Source of the DNA: Bradyrhizobium xenonodulans
Lineage (GTDB): Bacteria > Pseudomonadota > Alphaproteobacteria > Rhizobiales > Xanthobacteraceae
Reading direction: 5' to 3'
NCBI RefSeq assembly: GCF_027594865.1
Contig: NZ_CP089391.1
Span: forward strand, 8,090,501-8,154,500
DNA length: 64,000 bases
Both the position numbers and the translations under genes were made by a program. Numbering within the stretch: position 1 is the first letter of the stretch; each line of letters starts with the position of its first letter. The notes below the pieces were generated by a model. That model ran no database searches. It was not told the origin of the DNA and was given only the letters and a program-made list of their open reading frames with translations. Positions 1 through 8,874 of this stretch are shown piece after piece.

Positions 1-2082
1 CGCGATGCCGCCGCCATTCTGGTTGGTGATGGTGGCCGCGCCCGCGTTGGTCTGGCCAAAGAAGCCGACCAAGCCGCCATCGTTGAGGATGGTCGCCCGG
101 CCGGCCGTGGCGGTGTCGGTCCCGCCCCCAAACGGATCTCCGAAATAGATCTGCCCGTTGTTGGTGATCACCATAGAGCTGGCGGAGGTCGCGTTGAGGA
201 ACTGCGTCGTGCCGGAAAAGTCGTTGAAAAGCATCGTGACGCCCGACGTGTCGGCATTGACGATGCTGAAGAAGCCCTCGTTGATGACGGCCCCGACAAT
301 GCTGCCGCTGCGGGTCGCATCGCCTAGTTGCAGTGCCGCACATGAGCAGATGAAGGTGCCTCCGGTGTAGGTATTCGTGCCGGTGAGCACCACGACACCG
401 CTCCCGAACGAATTGTCCAGGACCGTGAGCTTGCCCGCTCCAGCGCCGTCGGAGATATTTCCGGCGATCGTCAACATTGTCCCATTGGAATCGATGGCGC
501 CGCCGGAGCCGCCGCTGTTGATCTTGAAATTGTTGGCAATAGTGAGATCGCTGAAGCCATCGGCCTGGAACGAGCCGGATTCGAGCGTGATCGTGCCCGT
601 GCCCGCCGATTGATCGTTGGTGACCTGAAGGGTGGCACCGACGACCCTGGTGCCCCCGCTGTAGGTGTTCACTGCGGACAGGATCGTGGTGCCGAAACCG
701 CCACTGGAGTCTGTCACCTGCAGCACACCTGTATTGCCATCGCCGTTGGCGATGACGCCCGCCAGCGTCAGCACGGTGCCGTTGTTGTCGACGGTGCCGC
801 CCGCCGTGTTGACATTGAAGGCGTTCGCGAAGGTCAAGTCGCTGGCGCCGTCGACCTGGAAGGTGCCGCCGTTGAGTGTTACGGCACCACTCGACACGGA
901 GGTGTCGCTCGTGACTTGCAACGTACCCGACGTGATGGTCGTCCCGCCCAAATAGGAATTACCCGCGCCAAGCACCGTGGTTCCGGGACCCATTTGAACA
1001 ACGTTTCCGGTCCCGCTGATGACGGCGCTGAACGTGAAGGTGTCCGAGCGATTGAAGGCCAGCGTTCCGCCGTTGTCGACCGTACTGGATCCGATATTCC
1101 CGCTGGTCCCGCCATTGCCGAGTTGCAAGGTGCCTGCGGCAATCACCGTACCGTTGGAATAGGTGTTGTCTGCCGTCAGCGTCAGCACGCCAGCGCCGAA
1201 CTTGCTGACGGCGCCACTCCCGCTGATCAGCCCGTCGAAGGTGATATCGTCCGATCGGTTGAATGTAAGCTGGCCGTTGTTCAGGACGTCGCCGACGATA
1301 CTGCCGCTGGTGCCTCCGCCCGCACCGTTGCCCAGCACCAGCGTTCCGGACGATATCGTCGTGCCGCCGGTGTAGGTGTTGGCTCCCGTGAGGATAGTGA
1401 AGCCAGTGGGCGTATTCTGAATCGTTACGGAGCCGCTACCGGAAATCGTTCCGCCATAGCCCAGACCATTCGACCGGGAGAACACCAGGCTTCCGTCGTT
1501 CAGAACGTCGCCGATGATGGAGCCGGTTGTGCCGCCGTTGCCGATTTGCAGCGTGCCCGCACTGATCGTGGTGCCGCCGGTGTAGGTGTTGGTTCCGGTC
1601 AGGATCAGCGTGCTGGATCCCGCCTGCGTCAACTGAACGCCGGACACTGCCTGACCGAGGTTATTGGCGATGGAAATCGTTTGGCCGGCATTGGCGTTGT
1701 TGGTGACGCCGCCGCTTACGCCTGCCTGACTGAAAGTCACGTCATCGCCGCTGATCGTGTAGGATTGCGAATTGGCGCTGAACGTCCAGGAGCCAGGCGA
1801 CACAAAGCCCGTTACGATCGATGCTGAGCCGGTGGCACCAAAAACTGCCGACTGCCCCGCAGATACCGGCGGCGCGCCACTTGGCGGGTTGGACCAGTTG
1901 GTGTCCAGCTGATAACCGGTCGTGGCGGTCGAGCTGCCGGTACCTCCCCAGGTATAGCTCTGCGCGTCTGCGTCCGTGCCAAATCCAAAACAAGCTATCG
2001 CGGTAGCCACCAAAATGAGCGGAAACGCAGCGGCGCCTCCGCCCAGCCGATCGCGTTCGCCAGTTCGCCACTGAATCGGCAC
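1..2082 (-). CDS. Autotransporter passenger with beta-strand repeats (5' part, cut by left window edge)
   Basis: This is an open frame of 694 codons with no stop before the left edge. The N-terminus carries a signal-peptide-like hydrophobic stretch (AAAFPLILVATAIACFGFG) followed by Ala-rich residues and AQSYTWGG, a usual start for secreted repeat passengers. Six copies of the autotransporter-associated repeat follow, recognised by LTGTNTYTGGTTI..GTLQ-type cores. They lie near 1550-1615, 1345-1400, 1125-1190, 905-985, 605-690 and 310-390. The composition is Gly/Thr/Ser/Asn rich, as expected for a surface beta-helix. The C-terminal beta-barrel should lie outside the window and is not seen. The GTG at 2082 was chosen because GGGGG lies 6 nt upstream; a GTG at 2100 is possible. 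The frame stays open upstream, so the start is uncertain. Confidence 0.8.
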   Translation of the reverse strand, partial: MPIQWRTGERDRLGGGAAAFPLILVATAIACFGFGTDADAQSYTWGGTGSSTATTGYQLDTNWSNPPSGAPPVSAGQSAVFGATGSASIVTGFVSPGSWTFSANSQSYTISGDDVTFSQAGVSGGVTNNANAGQTISIANNLGQAVSGVQLTQAGSSTLILTGTNTYTGGTTISAGTLQIGNGGTTGSIIGDVLNDGSLVFSRSNGLGYGGTISGSGSVTIQNTPTGFTILTGANTYTGGTTISSGTLVLGNGAGGGTSGSIVGDVLNNGQLTFNRSDDITFDGLISGSGAVSKFGAGVLTLTADNTYSNGTVIAAGTLQLGNGGTSGNIGSSTVDNGGTLAFNRSDTFTFSAVISGTGNVVQMGPGTTVLGAGNSYLGGTTITSGTLQVTSDTSVSSGAVTLNGGTFQVDGASDLTFANAFNVNTAGGTVDNNGTVLTLAGVIANGDGNTGVLQVTDSSGGFGTTILSAVNTYSGGTRVVGATLQVTNDQSAGTGTITLESGSFQADGFSDLTIANNFKINSGGSGGAIDSNGTMLTIAGNISDGAGAGKLTVLDNSFGSGVVVLTGTNTYTGGTFICSCAALQLGDATRSGSIVGAVINEGFFSIVNADTSGVTMLFNDFSGTTQFLNATSASSMVITNNGQIYFGDPFGGGTDTATAGRATILNDGGLVGFFGQTNAGAATITNQNGGGIA

Positions 2083-2265
2083 GCCACACCCCCACGCCAC
2101 TGCGCCTTGCGGCGCTCCCCGGCGATGGTTAGCACGTCGTGTTCCGTAGTTTTGCGGTGATGTTTCTGAATCTTGCCGTGTTACCCGAAAAACGGGAACT
2201 TTCGGGCTCGGTGTTGTACCCGCGCAACGCTCATTTGGGGTGCCTTCGCAACCAGAGCACGATTC

Positions 2266-2298
2266 CGTCCGTCCCCGGGGGCAGGCCGGGGACGGACG
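2266..2298. terminator. Strong hairpin downstream of amiE
   Basis: A perfect 13-bp stem (CGTCCGTCCCCGG paired with CCGGGGACGGACG) has a 7-nt loop and begins 20 nt past the amiE stop. It is the probable transcription end or 3' stabiliser of the amide operon. No clear T-run follows on the minus strand, so intrinsic termination is an inference. Confidence 0.6.
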
Positions 2299-2317
2299 TT
2301 GCAGTGCGATCAGCGCC

Positions 2318-3358
2318 TCAATAATTGCTGGCCGCAGCCTCGTTCGGGATGCCGTCGATCGGGCATTCGTCGGTGCCCGGTGTCGAGCGGGTCATCGCCT
2401 CGACCATGTCGCGCGTGCCTTCGGGATCGGCGATCCAGTTCTTGTAGAAATCATAGGGGCATGCCGCGACGCCGCGCGGGCTTTCGCCGGAATTGATCAT
2501 GCCGGTGTAGCCGCGATGGACCAGCTTGTAGAGATGGTTCTGCGACTGGCCGTTGCGACGCGCATCGCGGATCAGATGTTTCGAGAGCTGGGCGTACTGG
2601 ATGCCGTAGTCCTCCTCGCCGCACTCGCCGAGCGTACGGCCATCGAAGCCGATGATCGCGGAGTGACCAAAATAGGAATAGACGCCGTCGAAGCCGGAGG
2701 CGTTGGCGACCGCGACATAGACGTTGTTGGCCCACGCCATCGCCTTGGAGATCATGACCTGCTGCTCCTTGGCCGGATACATGTAGCCCTGGCAGCGCAC
2801 GATCAGCTCGGCACCCTTCATGGCGCAATCGCGCCAGATCTCCGGGAAATTGCCGTCGTCGCAGATGATCAAGCTGACCTTCATCCCTTTGGGGCCGTCG
2901 GAGACATACGTGCAATTGCCGGGATACCAGCCCTCGATCGGCACCCATGGCATGATCTTGCGATACTTCTGCACGATCTCGCCCTTGTCGTTCATCAGGA
3001 TCAGCGTGTTGTAGGGCGCCTTGTTCGGATGCTCCTCGTGGCGCTCACCGGTCAGCGAGAACACGCCCCACACTTTCGCCTTGCGGCAGGCTTCGGCGAA
3101 GATCGCGGTCTCCTCGCCCGGCACTGAGCACGCTGTCTCGTACATCTCCTTGGAATCGTACATGATCCCTTGCGTGGAGTATTCCGGGAAGATCACCAAA
3201 TCCATGCCGGGCAGGCCGGCCTTCATGCCCACCAGCATGTCGGCGATCTTGCGCGCGTTGTCGAGCACCTCGGCCTTGGTGTGCAGGCGGGGCATCTTGT
3301 AGTTGACCACCGCGACGCCGACGGTGTCGTTGCTGCTGGAAATGTCACCGTGAAGCAT
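2318..3358 (-). CDS. amiE: Aliphatic amidase (acylamide amidohydrolase)
   Basis: This enzyme hydrolyses short-chain aliphatic amides to the carboxylic acid and ammonia in the cytoplasm (EC 3.5.1.4). The 346-residue protein has exactly the length of Pseudomonas AmiE and reads closely like it from the first residues ([19 protein letters not shown]) onward. The nitrilase-fold triad is visible: Glu59 in FPEYS, Lys in YRKIMPW near 134, and Cys in IICDDGN near 166. The start is supported by an AGGAG-type site upstream of the ATG. It is the last gene of the urt-fmd operon, 44 nt after fmdB, which puts amide hydrolysis downstream of the transporter and formamidase. A formamidase of the AmiF type is less likely because the sequence follows AmiE throughout. 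Confidence 0.95.
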   Translation of the reverse strand: MLHGDISSSNDTVGVAVVNYKMPRLHTKAEVLDNARKIADMLVGMKAGLPGMDLVIFPEYSTQGIMYDSKEMYETACSVPGEETAIFAEACRKAKVWGVFSLTGERHEEHPNKAPYNTLILMNDKGEIVQKYRKIMPWVPIEGWYPGNCTYVSDGPKGMKVSLIICDDGNFPEIWRDCAMKGAELIVRCQGYMYPAKEQQVMISKAMAWANNVYVAVANASGFDGVYSYFGHSAIIGFDGRTLGECGEEDYGIQYAQLSKHLIRDARRNGQSQNHLYKLVHRGYTGMINSGESPRGVAACPYDFYKNWIADPEGTRDMVEAMTRSTPGTDECPIDGIPNEAAASNY

Positions 3359-3402
3359 GTTGGGCGCTCCTGCCTTTTATTGGTTTGAGATCATCGCGGG
3401 TG

Positions 3403-3780
3403 TTAGTGGCTGATCATCCAGGGACGCGCGGTGGGAAATCCCTTGGCGCCGCTCCTGGTCTTGGTCACCAGCCGCGCGGGCTTCTTCCTGTCGGTCGAGC
3501 CCTTGTCCTTCACGGTCCTGCCCGTGGAGCAGCAGCCGCAGCCGGGACCGTGCGAGGCCTTGTATTGCGCGAGCGTCTGCGGCGCGTGCGTGCTGCGCTC
3601 GTTGACGGCATGCGCCTTGCGCTTCTCGGCCGGCATGCAGAAGAAATTCGGCGCGGTCAGGATGACCCGTGGCGCCATCGTCTCGCAATGCGGGCAGCTT
3701 TGCGGATCGTCGCATTCCGCCATCGGGCGGAGGTCCTTGAACGGACCGCAATCGTCACAGAGATACTCATAGACCGGCAT
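3403..3780 (-). CDS. fmdB: FmdB-family zinc-ribbon protein
   Basis: A 125-residue protein with the diagnostic FmdB N-terminus (MPVYEYLCDDCG) and a second Cys pair (CPHC), together forming a small zinc ribbon. A further cluster, GCGCC, lies in the middle, and the C-terminal third is basic. FmdB was named as a putative regulator of formamidase expression in methylotrophs; its biochemical role is not firmly known. The frame extends upstream, but the ATG at 3780 gives the canonical N-terminus and has AGGGA about 8 nt before it. It lies between fmdA and amiE on the same strand, so co-expression with the amidases is very likely. Confidence 0.9.
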   Translation of the reverse strand: MPVYEYLCDDCGPFKDLRPMAECDDPQSCPHCETMAPRVILTAPNFFCMPAEKRKAHAVNERSTHAPQTLAQYKASHGPGCGCCSTGRTVKDKGSTDRKKPARLVTKTRSGAKGFPTARPWMISH

Positions 3781-3823
3781 TGCATCATCCCTACGCTGTT
3801 GCCTGTGAGAGACTTCCCGCGGC

Positions 3824-3858
3824 GGATGCGGGACGGCAACCGCCGCCATCCCGCATCC
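3824..3858. promoter_or_regulatory. Intercistronic hairpin between fmdA and fmdB
   Basis: A perfect 10-bp stem (GGATGCGGGA with TCCCGCATCC) has an inner CGGC/GCCG pairing. It lies 14 nt beyond the fmdA stop inside a continuous operon. It may stabilise the upstream transcript or reduce read-through into fmdB and amiE. Its function is inferred from position only. Confidence 0.5.
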
Positions 3859-3872
3859 TTCTCGCGCACCGA

Positions 3873-5102
3873 TTACTTGTCCGGCGAGATCGGCATCTGG
3901 ATATCGCCCGTGATGTGCTTGATGGGTCCTGCCGCCGACGGCATCACGTCGAAGTCGAAGATCTCCGTCGGCAGCCATAGCGTGGCGCAGGCATTGGGCA
4001 CGTCGACCACGCCTGAGATGTGGCCCTGGCACGGCGCGGTGCCGAGGATCGAATAGGCCTGGGCGCCGGAGTAGCCGAACTTCTTCAGATATTCGATGGC
4101 GTTGAGGCAGGCCTGGCGATAGGCGATGTGGACGTCGAGATAATGCTGCTTGCCGGCCTCATCGACAGAGATGCCTTCGAAGATCAAATAGTCCTTGTAG
4201 TTCGGCGTGATCGGCGACGGCTTGAAGATCGGATTCTTGATGCCGTATTTCGCCATGCCGTCCTTGATCACCTCGACCTTCAGATGCAGCCAGCCGGCCA
4301 TCTCGATCGCGCCACAGAAGGTGATCTCGCCATCGCCCTGGCTGAAGTGCAGATCGCCCATCGACAGACCCGCGCCCGGGACATAGACCGGGAAGTAGAT
4401 CTTCGAGCCGCGCGAGAGATCCTTGATGTCGCAATTGCCGCCATGCTCTCGCGGCGGGACGGTGCGCGCGCCCTCGGCGCCGATCTTGGCTTTGACATCG
4501 CCCTTGGCGCGGCCGCCATGGGCGGTCGCCGCGAACGGCGGATTGGCGAGGCCCGGCACGCGGGTCGGGTTGGTCGAGATCAGCTCGGCCTCGCGCTTGT
4601 TCCAGGTCTCGAGCATCTTCGGATCGGGCAGGCAGCCGATCAGGCCGGGATGAATTAGGCCGGCGAAGTTGACGCCGGGCACGTGGCGCGACGAGGTGTA
4701 GAGGCCCTTGATGTCCCATATCGACTTCTGCGCCAGCGGGAAATGGTCGGTGAGGAAGCCGCCGCCATTCTGCTTGGAGAAGAAGCCGTTGAAGCCCCAC
4801 AGGCTCTCCTTCATCGGGCCGACGTCGAGCAGGTCGACGACGAGGAGATCGCCGGGCTCAGCGCCCTTGACGCCGATCGGACCGGACAGGAAGTGCACGA
4901 TCGACAGATCGATGTCGCGCACGTCGTCGGCGGAATCGTTGTTCTTGATGAAGCCGCCGGTCCAGTCATAGGTCTCGATGATGAAGTCGTCGCCGGGATT
5001 GACCCAGGCCACGATCGGGATGTCGGGGTGCCAGCGGTTGTGCACCATGTCATTTTCGTAAGCCGACTTGGTGAGATCGACCTTGATCAGTGTCTCTGGC
5101 AT
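3873..5102 (-). CDS. fmdA: Formamidase (acetamidase/formamidase family)
   Basis: This enzyme hydrolyses formamide to formate and ammonia (EC 3.5.1.49), and related members also act on acetamide. The 409 residues match the usual length of FmdA, and the family's typical blocks can be read: the N-terminal MPETLIKVDLTKSAYEND, the GDLLVVDLLDVGP segment, the HGGNCDIKDL block near the middle, FSQGDGEITFCGAIEMAG, and SILGTAPCQGHISGVVDVPNACATLW near the end. GGGGAG lies upstream of the ATG. It follows urtE by 28 nt and precedes fmdB, an arrangement comparable with the fmd amide clusters of methylotrophs, so its substrate is probably delivered by the adjacent ABC transporter. The presence of a second, unrelated amidase (amiE) in the operon suggests a range of amide chain lengths. 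Confidence 0.95.
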   Translation of the reverse strand: MPETLIKVDLTKSAYENDMVHNRWHPDIPIVAWVNPGDDFIIETYDWTGGFIKNNDSADDVRDIDLSIVHFLSGPIGVKGAEPGDLLVVDLLDVGPMKESLWGFNGFFSKQNGGGFLTDHFPLAQKSIWDIKGLYTSSRHVPGVNFAGLIHPGLIGCLPDPKMLETWNKREAELISTNPTRVPGLANPPFAATAHGGRAKGDVKAKIGAEGARTVPPREHGGNCDIKDLSRGSKIYFPVYVPGAGLSMGDLHFSQGDGEITFCGAIEMAGWLHLKVEVIKDGMAKYGIKNPIFKPSPITPNYKDYLIFEGISVDEAGKQHYLDVHIAYRQACLNAIEYLKKFGYSGAQAYSILGTAPCQGHISGVVDVPNACATLWLPTEIFDFDVMPSAAGPIKHITGDIQMPISPDK

Positions 5103-5130
5103 CGAGATGCTCCCCTTTTACCGTGGTTGA

Positions 5131-5820
5131 TTAGACGGACAGATATTTCGAGACCTGCGCGGCATCGACGGCGTCGCGCGGATCGTCACGCACGATCTCG
5201 CCGTTCTCGATCACCAGCACGCGGTCTGCGATGTCGAGCGCGAAACTGAGAACCTGCTCGGACACGACGATCGAGAGGCCTTTTTCATCGCGAATGCGCT
5301 TCAGCGTGCGCGCCATCTCCTTGATGATCGACGGCTGGATGCCTTCAGTGGGCTCATCCAGCAGCAGAACCTTCGGCTTGGTCGCAAGCGCGCGGGCGAT
5401 CGCGAGCTGCTGCTGCTGGCCGCCGGAGAGATTGCCGCCGCGGCGACCCTTCATCTCCAGCAGCACCGGAAACAGCTCGTAGATGTCGCCGGGCACCTCG
5501 GAGCCGCCGGAGACGACGAGGCCGGTCTCGATGTTCTCCTTCACCGTCATGGTAGAGAAGATCATGCGGCCCTGCGGCACGTAGGCGAGGCCCTTGGCCA
5601 CGCGCGCATAGCTCGGCAGGCCGCCGAGCTCCGCGCCGTCCATGGTCATCGAGCCGCTCTTGGCGGGCAGGATGCCCATCAGCGACTTCATCAGCGTGGT
5701 CTTGCCCATGCCGTTGCGGCCCATGATCGCCACGATCTCGTTGGGCGCGACCTTGACGTTGAGCCCGTGCAGCACCTCGCTCTGGCCGTAGGCAACATGG
5801 AGGTCGGAAATTGCAAGCAT
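5131..5820 (-). CDS. urtE: Urea/amide ABC transporter ATP-binding subunit UrtE
   Basis: A 229-residue ABC ATPase of the LivF/UrtE type. Walker A is GRNGMGKT (34-41), the signature is LSGGQ (131-135) and Walker B is VLLLDEP (151-157); the SEQVLS segment follows where the H-loop region lies. With UrtD it powers import by the UrtB/UrtC permease across the inner membrane. The start is well defined by AAGGAGG a few bases upstream of the ATG. It begins 12 nt after urtD and is followed 28 nt later by fmdA. The branched-chain amino acid LivF family is the nearest alternative, but the full five-gene order and the amidase partners support urea or amide transport. Confidence 0.92.
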   Translation of the reverse strand: MLAISDLHVAYGQSEVLHGLNVKVAPNEIVAIMGRNGMGKTTLMKSLMGILPAKSGSMTMDGAELGGLPSYARVAKGLAYVPQGRMIFSTMTVKENIETGLVVSGGSEVPGDIYELFPVLLEMKGRRGGNLSGGQQQQLAIARALATKPKVLLLDEPTEGIQPSIIKEMARTLKRIRDEKGLSIVVSEQVLSFALDIADRVLVIENGEIVRDDPRDAVDAAQVSKYLSV

Positions 5821-5832
5821 CGTTACGCCTCC

Positions 5833-6571
<739 letters not shown>

Positions 6572-6588
<17 letters not shown>

Positions 6589-6658
6589 AACCTATCCCCT
6601 CACTGCCAGCGTGGCATCGGCATCGTGATGACCGACGAGCATGACCTATCCCCTCACT
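6572..6658. repeat. 54-bp tandem duplication spanning the urtD ribosome site and start codon
   Basis: The 33-nt segment 6626-6658 recurs at 6572-6604 with one mismatch, offset by 54 bp (18 codons). Each copy contains GAGGGGATAGG, an ATG and the codons for MLVGH. The copy next to urtC overlaps the urtC stop. Confidence 0.85.
6592..6642 (-). other. 16-codon mini-ORF made by duplication of the urtD start region
   Basis: An ATG at 6642, with the same GAGGGGATAGG ribosome site as urtD, opens a frame of 16 codons. Its first six residues, MLVGHH, copy the urtD start MLVGHQ, and it ends in a TAG that lies inside the ribosome site of urtD. It starts 11 nt after the urtC stop, a normal junction distance for this operon. 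It may be a translated leader coupling urtC to urtD by reinitiation, or simply a relic. Confidence 0.5.
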
Positions 6659-7796
6659 CTGCCGGTGCGCCGTCGGCGACCGAATTGTCCTTCCAGTCCG
6701 CCTTCGACTTGCGCGAGGCGAACAACCGATCGATGCGCGGCTGCACGTAATCGGCCCAGAGCCCGGACAGGCCGTTCGGGAAGGCGAGCACGACCGCGAT
6801 GAACAGCGCGCCGAGGCCGAACAGCCAGAGTTGTGGGAAAGATTCCGACAGGCTGGTCTTGGCGAAATTCACCAGAATGGCGCCCCAGATCGCACCGAAG
6901 ATCGACATGCGCCCGCCGACCGCGGTGTAGATCACCATCTCGATCGAGGGCACGATGCCGACGAAGGACGGCGACATGAAACCGACATTGAGCGCGAACA
7001 TGGCGCCGCCGATCGCGGCGAAGACCGCGGCCATGCAGAAGGCGAAGATCTTGAAGTTGGCGACGCTGTAGCCGGAGAAGCGGACGCGATCTTCCTGTTC
7101 GCGCATCGCCACCAGGATGCGGCCGAGCTTGGTCAGGCGGATGAACTGCGCGATGCCGATGCAGGCGAACAGCAGCACCACCTCGACGAAGTACAGGATG
7201 ACCTTGGCGTGGTCGGGCCGGATGTCCCAGCCCTTGAGCGTCCGCAGATCGGTCATGCCGTTGATGCCGCCGGTATAGCCCTGCTGCCCGACGATCAGGA
7301 TGGTCAGGATGGCGGCGACGGCCTGGGTGATGATCGCAAAGTAGGTGCCGCCGACGCGGCGCTTGAACATCGCCGTGCCGATGATCAGGGCGAAGAGGCC
7401 CGGCACCAAGATGATGGCGAGGATGGTGAAGGTGAGGCTGTGAAATGGCTGCCAGAACAACGGCAGCGACGTGATCTGATTCCAGTCCATGAAGTCCGGA
7501 ATGCCGGGCGTCGACTGGATCTTGGTGTTCTCCACGCTCGATGCCTCGAGCTTGAGGAACATCGCCATGCAATAGCCGCCGAGACCGAAGAACACGCCCT
7601 GTCCCAGGCTCAAGATGCCGCCATAGCCCCAGCACAGCACGAGGCCGAGCGCGACAAAGGCGTAGGTCAAATATTTCGCGACCAGATTGAGGCGGAACAC
7701 ATCCAGCGTCAGCGGCAGGATCACGAACAGCACGGCGGCCAGAACGATGAAGCCCATGAGCTCGGATCGATTGAAGAAGCGCGAGTTGATGATCAT
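6654..7796 (-). CDS. urtC: Urea/amide ABC transporter permease UrtC
   Basis: A 380-residue inner-membrane permease of the LivM/UrtC type with about ten hydrophobic segments. The usual family landmarks are present, including GYGGILSLGQGVFFGLGGYCMAM near residue 85 and GGTYFAIITQAV, followed by the EAA-like loop (MREQEDRVRFSGYSV) that contacts the ATPases. The frame is open far upstream through urtB antisense sequence, but the ATG at 7796 (MIINSRFFNRSELMG) gives the expected N-terminus and lies 17 nt after urtB. The C-terminus is hydrophilic (KSKADWKDNSVADG). With UrtB it forms the translocation channel for substrate delivered by UrtA. Confidence 0.92.
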   Translation of the reverse strand: MIINSRFFNRSELMGFIVLAAVLFVILPLTLDVFRLNLVAKYLTYAFVALGLVLCWGYGGILSLGQGVFFGLGGYCMAMFLKLEASSVENTKIQSTPGIPDFMDWNQITSLPLFWQPFHSLTFTILAIILVPGLFALIIGTAMFKRRVGGTYFAIITQAVAAILTILIVGQQGYTGGINGMTDLRTLKGWDIRPDHAKVILYFVEVVLLFACIGIAQFIRLTKLGRILVAMREQEDRVRFSGYSVANFKIFAFCMAAVFAAIGGAMFALNVGFMSPSFVGIVPSIEMVIYTAVGGRMSIFGAIWGAILVNFAKTSLSESFPQLWLFGLGALFIAVVLAFPNGLSGLWADYVQPRIDRLFASRKSKADWKDNSVADGAPAE

Positions 7797-7813
7797 GACT
7801 TGCCTGCTTCCCG

Positions 7814-8740
7814 TTATTTGCGGACTTTGAGGGCAAAGAGACCCTGCGGCCGCAGCATCAGGATGCCGACGACGGCGAGCAGCGTGAGCACCTTGGCCAT
7901 CGAGCCCGACAGGAAGAATTCGAGCGTCGACTGCGTCTGCGAGATCGAGAATGCGGAGGCGATGGTGCCAAGCAGGCTGGCGGCGCCGCCGAACACGACG
8001 ACAAGGAAGGTGTCGACGATGTAAAGCTGGCCCGACGTCGGCCCGGTCGAGCCGATCATGGTGAACGCGCTGCCGGCGACGCCGGCGATGCCGCAGCCGA
8101 GGCCGAAGGTGTAGCGGTCGACCTTCTCGGTGTTGATGCCGACCGCGCCGGCCATGATGCGGTTCTGCACGACGGCACGCACCTGGCGGCCCCAGCGCGA
8201 TTTGTACATGACATAGGCGACAGCGATGGTGATGAGGACGGTGAGACACATCACGAAGACGCCGTTGATCGGCACCTCGATGCTGTCGGTGACGTGCAGC
8301 GAGCCGAGCATCCATTGCGGCAGCTCGACGCCGACTTCGCGCGCGCCGAACACGGAGCGATAAGCCTGCTGCAGCATCAGGCTCAGGCCCCAGGTGGCGA
8401 GCAGCGTATCGAGCGGGCGCTTGTAGAGATGCCGTATCAGCACCCATTCCACCAGCATTCCCAGCGCACCGGACGCGACGAAGGCCAGGATCATCGCGAG
8501 GAAGAAGTAGCCGCTGAACAGGCTCGGCAAATAGGTCTGGAAGAGGCTCGAGGTCATCCAGGTGACGTAGGCCCCGAGGATCATGAACTCGCCGTGGGCC
8601 ATGTTGATGACGCCCATCTGGCCGAAGATGATCGCAAGCCCGAGCGCCATCAGGACGTAGACCGAGAACAGGATCAGTCCCGCAAAACCCTGCATGACGA
8701 AGATCGAGCCAAGATCACCAAGCGAGTAGTCGCCGAACAT
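7814..8740 (-). CDS. urtB: Urea/amide ABC transporter permease UrtB
   Basis: A 308-residue permease of the LivH/UrtB type. Hydrophobic segments fill most of the chain, and the diagnostic block FGQMGVINMAHGEFMILGAYV is near residue 38. The coupling loop region reads VQNRIMAGAVGINTEKVDRYTFGLG, and GSTGPTSGQLYIVDTFLVVVFGG lies close to the end. It is about 300 residues long, without the periplasmic N-terminal extension seen in some longer UrtB proteins. GGAGGACATCG precedes the ATG. It follows urtA after 134 nt that contain a strong hairpin, and precedes urtC by 17 nt. Confidence 0.92.
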   Translation of the reverse strand: MFGDYSLGDLGSIFVMQGFAGLILFSVYVLMALGLAIIFGQMGVINMAHGEFMILGAYVTWMTSSLFQTYLPSLFSGYFFLAMILAFVASGALGMLVEWVLIRHLYKRPLDTLLATWGLSLMLQQAYRSVFGAREVGVELPQWMLGSLHVTDSIEVPINGVFVMCLTVLITIAVAYVMYKSRWGRQVRAVVQNRIMAGAVGINTEKVDRYTFGLGCGIAGVAGSAFTMIGSTGPTSGQLYIVDTFLVVVFGGAASLLGTIASAFSISQTQSTLEFFLSGSMAKVLTLLAVVGILMLRPQGLFALKVRK

Positions 8741-8766
8741 CGATGTCCTCCGTCGGGGATAAGGGT

Positions 8767-8796
8767 CCCGCGTCGCGAGCAGGTTCGCGACGCGGG
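8767..8796. promoter_or_regulatory. Intercistronic hairpin between urtA and urtB
   Basis: A perfect 12-bp stem (CCCGCGTCGCGA with TCGCGACGCGGG) closes a 6-nt loop. It lies about 80 nt after the urtA stop and before urtB. Such structures after binding-protein genes commonly protect the upstream mRNA or cause partial termination, giving excess binding protein over permease. That role is inferred here. Confidence 0.6.
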
Positions 8797-8874
8797 GGTC
8801 TTGGGCGTGGGTTTGCTGTCCACGCCAGGGAGAGGCTTGGTGTTAGGGAGAAGGCGCGAACGACCCCGCGCTTC

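Noticed and set aside
610..1827. Long open frame of 405 codons on the plus strand
   Set aside because: It is antisense to the autotransporter repeats, which give clear family motifs on the minus strand; the plus-strand product is low in hydrophobic order and has no recognisable domain.
6831..8024. Open frame of 397 codons on the plus strand, rich in Asp, Arg and His
   Set aside because: It is an antisense shadow of urtC/urtB caused by high GC at third positions; the minus-strand frames encode convincing permeases.
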